Positions 28,585 to 32,998 of a stretch of 32,998 nt of DNA are shown in pieces. Each line of letters opens with the position of its first letter. Positions within the stretch are counted from its first letter, which is position 1. The notes below the pieces were generated by a model. The model did no database searches, was not told where the DNA came from, and was given only the letters and a program-made list of their open reading frames with translations. The translations under genes and the position numbers were made by a program. Source of the stretch: Seminavis robusta (Eukaryota > Bacillariophyta > Bacillariophyceae > Naviculales > Naviculaceae); NCBI GenBank assembly GCA_903772945.1, contig CAICTM010001254.1, forward strand, positions 1 through 32,998, given 5' to 3'.

Positions 28585-29249
28585 TGAATGAATTAGCCTG
28601 CATGCATGGTGCCACGCAGTCTTCTGCTTGGAAACTAAACGCCACCCGTATTCCGAACAAACAGCAAGCAACAAAGGAATTCGTTGCCGAATCTTCCCAC
28701 TGAGTCATGCCACGATCGACAAGCAGCGATGGCATGAAAACTTCGTATCGCGCACGTCCCAATAAAAGCTAGCTAGCTAGTCTGCCGTATAATGTATTCT
28801 TAACCTTTGCGAATGGCTTCCATGATGGACAGAGTAGATGGCCACCTCTCGTCGTGCCCTTGCGATTATGCAGGCTGGCAAGCCAATTTCTGACGAAAAG
28901 ACGCTTTGGCTACTCTATAGTTTGGCTTGCCAACATCTATTGAATTGCAAGTAGTTGATTTGCCTACGATGGCTCGGAAGAATATCATTGTTTCCACATT
29001 TTCGACACGTGAGATGGGACGGACCTATCACATGCAGCCACCATTGGAAAACTGTGAGAATACACCATGGCTGCTGGGCTGCTCTAATTCAGCAACGAGG
29101 GAGTGGTTCAGTAAATTTGACTCTTTGAGCTTCCAATCACCAGTGACAGTTGGTGATGGGCTGCTGAGAGGTAAAACATGGGCATTGTCCACTTTTGATT
29201 GACTCATTCAATTCACGACCTTTACATAAATGATGTTGATTCTAGTATA
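28585..29249. other. Intergenic between convergent genes
   Basis: No gene is supported. From about 29075 the sequence matches the 3' flank of ankyrin copy 1 (11790-11961). A GCTAGCTAGCTAG run sits at about 28768-28780. The ORF at 28927-29202 overlaps the duplicated flank and is not conserved in copy 1. Confidence 0.5.
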
Positions 29250-29520
29250 CTAGTGTCCTTCATCGCGAGAACCAGGGCATTTCTTGTCGCGTAGCCACTG
29301 GATCACTTCGCTGTGGTTATTCGAGCAGGCAGCTCGATATGTTGATGCACTCCATGGACAACCATTTTCATGAGCCCACTTTAAAATTTCCAAATGTCCA
29401 CCTGCAGCAGCCTCTCGACATGTCCGTTCATTCCATGGACAACCATTTGAACCAGCCCATTTTAGGATTTCCAAATTACCACCTTGAGCAGCAGCCTCGC
29501 ATGTCCTTGCATTCCATGGA

Positions 29521-29844
29521 CATCCAGTTTCACGAGCCCACTTTAGAATTTCCAAGTGGCCATTTCCAGCAGCAGCCCCACATGTATCTGCTCTCCATGG
29601 ACAACCGTTTTCACGAGCCCATTTTAGGATTTCCAAATGACCACCTTGAGCAGCAGCCTCACATGTCCTTGCATTCCATGGGCATCCAGTTTCACGAGCC
29701 CACTTTAGAATTTCCAAGTGGCCATTTCCAGCAGCAGCCCCACATGTGTGATAATTCCATGGACAACCATTTGCATGAGCCCATTTTAGGATTTCCAAAT
29801 GACCACCTTGAGCAGCAGCCTCACATGTCCTTGCATTCCATGGA
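29521..29844 (-). repeat. 162-bp internal duplication in ankyrin copy 2
   Basis: The stretch beginning 'catccagtttcacgagccca' at 29521 recurs at 29683, exactly 162 bp (two 27-residue repeats) later, and a third, weaker copy follows at about 29845. The encoded pair alternates 'ETGCPWNARTCEAAAQG' and 'ENGCPW...DTCGAAAGN'. This is a recent two-repeat expansion not seen in copy 1. Confidence 0.8.
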
Positions 29845-30353
29845 CATCCAATTTCACGAGCCCACTTCAAAATCCCCAAATGGCCATGTACAGCAGCAGC
29901 CCCACATGTATCTGCTCTCCATGGACAACCGTTTTCACGAGCCCACTCTAGAATTTCCAAATGGCCACCTCCAGCAGCGCCCGAGCGTGTGCGGCCACCC
30001 CATGGACAACCATTCTCTCTTAACCATTGGAGCATTGCCAAGTGTCCATTTTGAGCAGCACATGCACTTGTCCATTGATTCCATGGGAATCCTTTTTGTC
30101 GTGCCCACTGCATGATCGTAATATTGCCAACTGTGGCAATGGCAGTGCAAACATGATGACGATCAGGTTTCTTATTTCTGGAATTGTCCTTGAGCCAGTA
30201 TTCTGCACGTGGCTGGTTACAGAATGTTTCACTGCAAAGAGTGTCCGTGCTTTCCGCAGAGCGCCTGAGAGAATACCATTCGCAGCTAGCAGGTTTATCG
30301 TTTACCTTTCTTGGATTTTTGTTGAGTTCAATTTTGCAGTACTCTTTGTACAG

Positions 30354-30872
30354 TAAAAGTCGGGTTTACTATGGATTAGAGAGAGCTAAGATGACGATGG
30401 AGACAGAGCTCAAGGGGAGGGCACGACGCAGGAACGCAAGGCAGGCAATCAAGTGCGCAAGCAGGGCAACATGGAAACCAAGGAAAGGGATGAAGGCAGG
30501 AGTGCAGGGAGGAGCAAAGGAGCAAGACTAGCGGAAGAGAGCGAGGGCACCACAGTCATCCCAACGCTTGGAAACCTTGAGAACTGAGACACGGGAGCCT
30601 CTCAAACACATTGTCGTGGCACGGGCAAGAGCTATGCTCAACCTGGCCGAGATGAAAGAGCGAACCACAGAGTAGGGCTTGGACCACTTGCGAGCCAAAA
30701 GCTGGGAGAGCCGTTGGAGAACAGCAGTAGCTTCGGCAGCAAAGAGGCCATCAGCAGAAACAACAAAGGGGGTGAAGTGGCGGCGTTGTGCTGTGCACTG
30801 AGCCTGGTACTTCGTCTTCTTTTGCCTCTCCCGCTGAGAAAGGGCCTTCTCAGCAGTGACACCACGGCAAAG
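30354..30872 (-). mobile_element. Retroelement 3' fragment inserted in ankyrin copy 2
   Basis: On the minus strand it starts within the RT protein (CRGVTAEKALSQRERQKK), continues HFTPFVVSADGLFAAEATAV, LQRLSQLLARKWSKPYSVVR, SFISARLSIALARATTMCLR and KRWDDCGALALFR, and stops at TAG 30530-30528. A 3' UTR of about 170 bp ends 'aaacccgacttttac'. The frame is intact over about 115 codons. The borders are set by comparison with copy 1, where 'tgtacagttgattcatc' is continuous. No target-site duplication longer than 2 bp and no poly-A is visible. The family is the same as at 23620-23985. The RT catalytic core is absent because of 5' truncation. Confidence 0.85.
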
Positions 30873-31287
30873 AGTTGATTCATCTTCTTGTTGACAGCTC
30901 CTACAAAGCGTACTGTCCAACACCAACAAAGGGAAGAATGCCTTGGATGGAAATATCATCGTCAGCAAACAGAAGAGAATCAAAGGGAGGAGACATCTTC
31001 TGTTTCTTATTGTTGAGTGCACTGTTGCTATTTGCAGCAGACGCGACACCACCTCCCATACCAGCATCATTCCCAGCAGCAATACTAGCAGAAGACAATA
31101 TGCTACCAACGGGAGGAACGGACTCAGCAGTGCCAGTCGCACTAGCAGTAAAGTAGGCGTGGTTAGATAACATGATGATGGAGATGATGCAACGCTTTAC
31201 AGCTACTACTATAGTTTGGAGGGTTTGGTGGTGTGATCTTGTTGGCTCCGTGGAAGGCACTGCCGAAACCAAATTTTAAATTCCTAC

Positions 31288-32235
31288 ATGCCCGACGCAG
31301 CCATACCCTTTGTTTTTCTTATGCAACTCCCCATCATCTTGCTCTCTCTTATTTTATCTTTGGCCATTGTCCATTATCTGGGGGTGCCCCCTTCCCGTCC
31401 ATCTTCCCTTTTCCAGGCCCCCTCTTCTATTGCACCCCCTCGCCACCTTGGAATTCCAGAGGCTTCCAGCCTCTTCATGGCGCAACCCGTGGCTCCTCGC
31501 GTCATGGTGGCTCCTCCCGTCATGGTGGCTCCCGTCATGGTGGCTCCCGTCATGGTGGCTCCAGTGGTCATCTTGGCCGACTTGGCTGACGATGAAGCTT
31601 CCAACTCTTCTTCTCCAACCGGTTCCACCACAACATTCTTCACTGCTGGCTCCTCCGAATCTCAGCCGCCGACCCCAGTTGCCACTGCACCGACCTTGCC
31701 TGTTGAACCAGAACAACCATCTCCTGTTGCTGCTCCCCAACCCAATCAGTTCTGCCGCGCAACCCGTCGTGCCCCCATCACCTATTGTTGTGCTTGTACC
31801 AGTCCCGGTCAATGCAAAACATCCTGGTGCCGCTGTTTCCGAGCCAAACAAGCTTGCCACACCTGCTGTCCCCGTGCCTCCGGCCGCTGCTCTCGTCGAG
31901 TTGTTCGTCAGGATTCCCTTATCAATCCCGACCCCTCGCCCTTTCTCAGCCCTGCCGCCCAACCACGGGCAGCCCTCAATCATCAAGCCAGTCCAATTTT
32001 GGCCACCCAATCTCCTCTAGCTTCCATCAGAACCACTCCTACTTCTGCTTCCCAGCCTCCTGCAGCCACTACTACTCCTGCCTCCCAGCTTCCTCCTGGC
32101 TGCCAGCACTCCCCGACGGCGAAGTCCCCGGCGCCGGACTCCCAATACGCCCGGCTCCACTATTCCACAGCCGCGCACTCTCAACACTCCAAACACCCCA
32201 GTGCCGGCTCCACCTCCTCCTCTCGGGCCTACTGA
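31288..32235 (+). CDS. Retroelement ORF1-like protein with CXC (tesmin/TSO1-like) cysteine cluster
   Basis: ATG at 31288, with a second in-frame ATG at 31477 that removes a hydrophobic leader and may be the real start (MAQPVAPRVMVAPP); 315 or 252 residues. It is dominated by Pro, Ser, Thr, Ala and Gln. At 31784-31902 lies a Cys cluster: CCACTSPGQCKTSWCRCFRA, then C-x2-CC-x6-C. Its spacing resembles the CXC domain, which binds zinc and DNA. In algal retroelements such clusters lie in the protein region upstream of RT and may serve nucleic-acid binding (family knowledge). After the stop at 32233-32235, a different frame stays open to 32364 (DSDLPGFSPTTADNSLDALY), so a frameshift near 32200-32230 may hide a longer protein. 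Confidence 0.7.
   Translation: MPDAAIPFVFLMQLPIILLSLILSLAIVHYLGVPPSRPSSLFQAPSSIAPPRHLGIPEASSLFMAQPVAPRVMVAPPVMVAPVMVAPVMVAPVVILADLADDEASNSSSPTGSTTTFFTAGSSESQPPTPVATAPTLPVEPEQPSPVAAPQPNQFCRATRRAPITYCCACTSPGQCKTSWCRCFRAKQACHTCCPRASGRCSRRVVRQDSLINPDPSPFLSPAAQPRAALNHQASPILATQSPLASIRTTPTSASQPPAATTTPASQLPPGCQHSPTAKSPAPDSQYARLHYSTAAHSQHSKHPSAGSTSSSRAY
31501..31563 (+). repeat. 15-bp coding minisatellite, 4 copies
   Basis: GTCATGGTGGCTCCC or a one-base variant starts at 31501, 31519, 31534 and 31549, encoding V-M-V-A-P repeats in the retroelement ORF1. The first two copies are separated by one extra codon. Confidence 0.9.
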
Positions 32236-32361
32236 TTATGCTCCCGCTGATAGTGATCTTCCCGGGTTTTCTCCCACCACCGCCGACAACAGCCTAGACG
32301 CTCTTTATGGCGACCATGTCCACTGGAATGACGGCACCCACCTTCATGGTGGCATCGACCC

Positions 32362-32998
32362 ATAACCGATCAACTCGGGCAGTCCTATTTACAACGTCTA
32401 TATCAATGCCTTCCCCATCAATACCATCTTCCCGGTGGTGCTCTTGCCGAACGCTTCCTCGGAACCTATGCTGATCTTATTGAAGGTGTCGTCTACCGAC
32501 GTCACAACTGGGAAAAGCCCCTGATTTTTACCATGGTCATTCTTCAAAAGGTCCCTCATGTTCGCAGGAACCGCGACATCAAACCACTGCTGACTCGGCG
32601 TCTTGATCAATGGGACAGTGGTTTTTATGAATCATTTGTTACCGAATGTCACAAAGCCATGGAGTCTTTCCTCTCCGATCGCCGCGGCTCCAGCACACCA
32701 GAACAACGAGCCCGCCGCTTTCAGCATCTCATGCTTCAAGGTGAGGTGCGCCGAGCTGTCCGCTTTATCACTGCACGTGAACAATTCGGCGTGCTGCTCC
32801 CCACAGCTCACACTGATGACGGCAAGGGCACCGAGCGGTCTGTCTTGGACATTCTCAAATCCAAGCATCCCTCTCCAACCCCTATTAATTTAGCCCAGCT
32901 TCCCAAATTCGATGCTCCCCCACCGCCTTTGTAGATCTTCAAATTACCCCTGAAATTTCTGAACAGGTTGCTGGCAAACTATCCGGTGCTTGTGGCCT
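32362..32998 (+). CDS. Retroelement ORF2, N-terminal region, partial and frameshifted
   Basis: The frame open from about 32362 has its first ATG at 32533 and stops at 32932-32934. It reads QSYLQRLYQCLPHQYHLPGG, NWEKPLIFTMVILQKVPHVR, FQHLMLQGEVRRAVRFITAR and SVLDILKSKHPSP. In algal RT elements this helical region precedes the RT palm; the block 'M-x-QG-x-[IV]-R-x-A-V-R-F-[IL]-T' is characteristic. The protein then continues in another frame from about 32905 (FVDLQITPEISEQVAGKL, then SGACG) to the window edge. A short C run (32897-32903) appears to lack one base. No YxDD motif is in view. Confidence 0.7.

Larger units (their letters stand above)
29250..31173 (-). pseudogene. Ankyrin-like 27-residue repeat gene, copy 2, interrupted by retroelement fragment
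   Basis: Reading leftward, ATG at 31173 starts an Ala/Ser-rich leader, then KKQKMSPPFDSLLFADD and ILPFVGVGQYA as in copy 1. One base is missing at about 30907 (copy 1 'acaaacgcgta', copy 2 'acaaagcgta'), which creates a stop. The coding sequence is then cut by 519 foreign bases (30354-30872). After this it resumes exactly where copy 1 continues (LYKEYCKIELNKNPRKV), stays open through about 12 repeats and ends at TAG 29252-29250 (WLRDKKCPGSRDEGH). The body of about 365 codons has no breaks, so the disruption is young, or this part may still be translated. It was probably a protein-interaction solenoid before disruption. Confidence 0.8.
31288..32998 (+). mobile_element. Non-LTR-type retroelement, 5' part, running off the window
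   Basis: It has a Pro/Ser/Thr-rich first ORF with a CXC-type cysteine cluster, followed by sequence typical of the region before the RT domain in algal non-LTR-like elements. The catalytic RT core would lie beyond position 32998. The same strand contains two frame breaks (about 32355-32362 and 32892-32905). The element begins within about 115 bp of the start of ankyrin copy 2; its exact 5' border is not visible. Confidence 0.75.

Noticed and set aside
29339..30115. Plus-strand ORF of 258 codons full of 'HSMDNHFHEP' repeats
   Set aside because: It is the exact antisense of the ankyrin-like repeats of copy 2; a similar mirror exists over copy 1 (11948-12927). The period and composition come from the sense gene.

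Overview
The window looks like nuclear DNA from a stramenopile alga, most probably a diatom. Four things point that way: plant-type LRR receptor-like genes with a cytoplasmic head and one membrane span; ankyrin-like repeats of the 27-residue 'W-x(3)-NGCPW-x(3)-TC' type; a plastid-type bipartite presequence with an A-S-C-F motif; and short GT-AG introns of about 75-98 bp. The species cannot be fixed from sequence alone.

Layout. 1-5300: two broken LRR gene pieces face away from each other around an unrecognised gene (2908-4098). The left piece is twelve 144-bp repeat units plus a Cys-rich C-terminus. The right piece is an N-terminal half on the minus strand, with a second tandem copy of its leader. 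5850-6240: remnant of a reverse-transcriptase (RT) C-terminus. 6244-7206: two-exon gene for a predicted N-myristoylated protein. 9296-11421: a DUS1-type tRNA-dihydrouridine synthase with an extra C-terminal CCCH zinc finger. 11962-13417: ankyrin-like gene, copy 1. 14252-18088: a 1278-residue protein, largely disordered, with C-terminal ankyrin repeats. 18432-18900: broken 5' piece of a UDP-N-acetylglucosamine pyrophosphorylase gene. 19134-20732: four-exon plastid-targeted membrane protein resembling DUF4239/bestrophin-like proteins. 20857-24370: repeat-rich island with a 65-bp minisatellite, two RT remnants and a small bacterial-looking VOC/glyoxalase-fold gene. 24402-26343: two-exon PH-like, single-pass membrane protein. 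26989-28584: SET-domain methyltransferase with a split MYND-like zinc finger. 29250-31173: ankyrin-like gene, copy 2, interrupted by an RT-element 3' fragment. 31288-32998: 5' part of a non-LTR-type retroelement with a CXC-type cysteine domain, running off the window.

The genes do not form a pathway. Two processes dominate. One is turnover by retroelement insertion and by tandem and segmental duplication: ankyrin copies 1 and 2 are paralogues about 17 kb apart. The other is a run of small indels, mostly homopolymer losses, concentrated in the repetitive genes, while unique genes stay open. That pattern suggests long-read consensus errors in repeats at least as much as real decay. Exon coordinates were derived by hand from splice consensus and phase agreement and have no transcript support.
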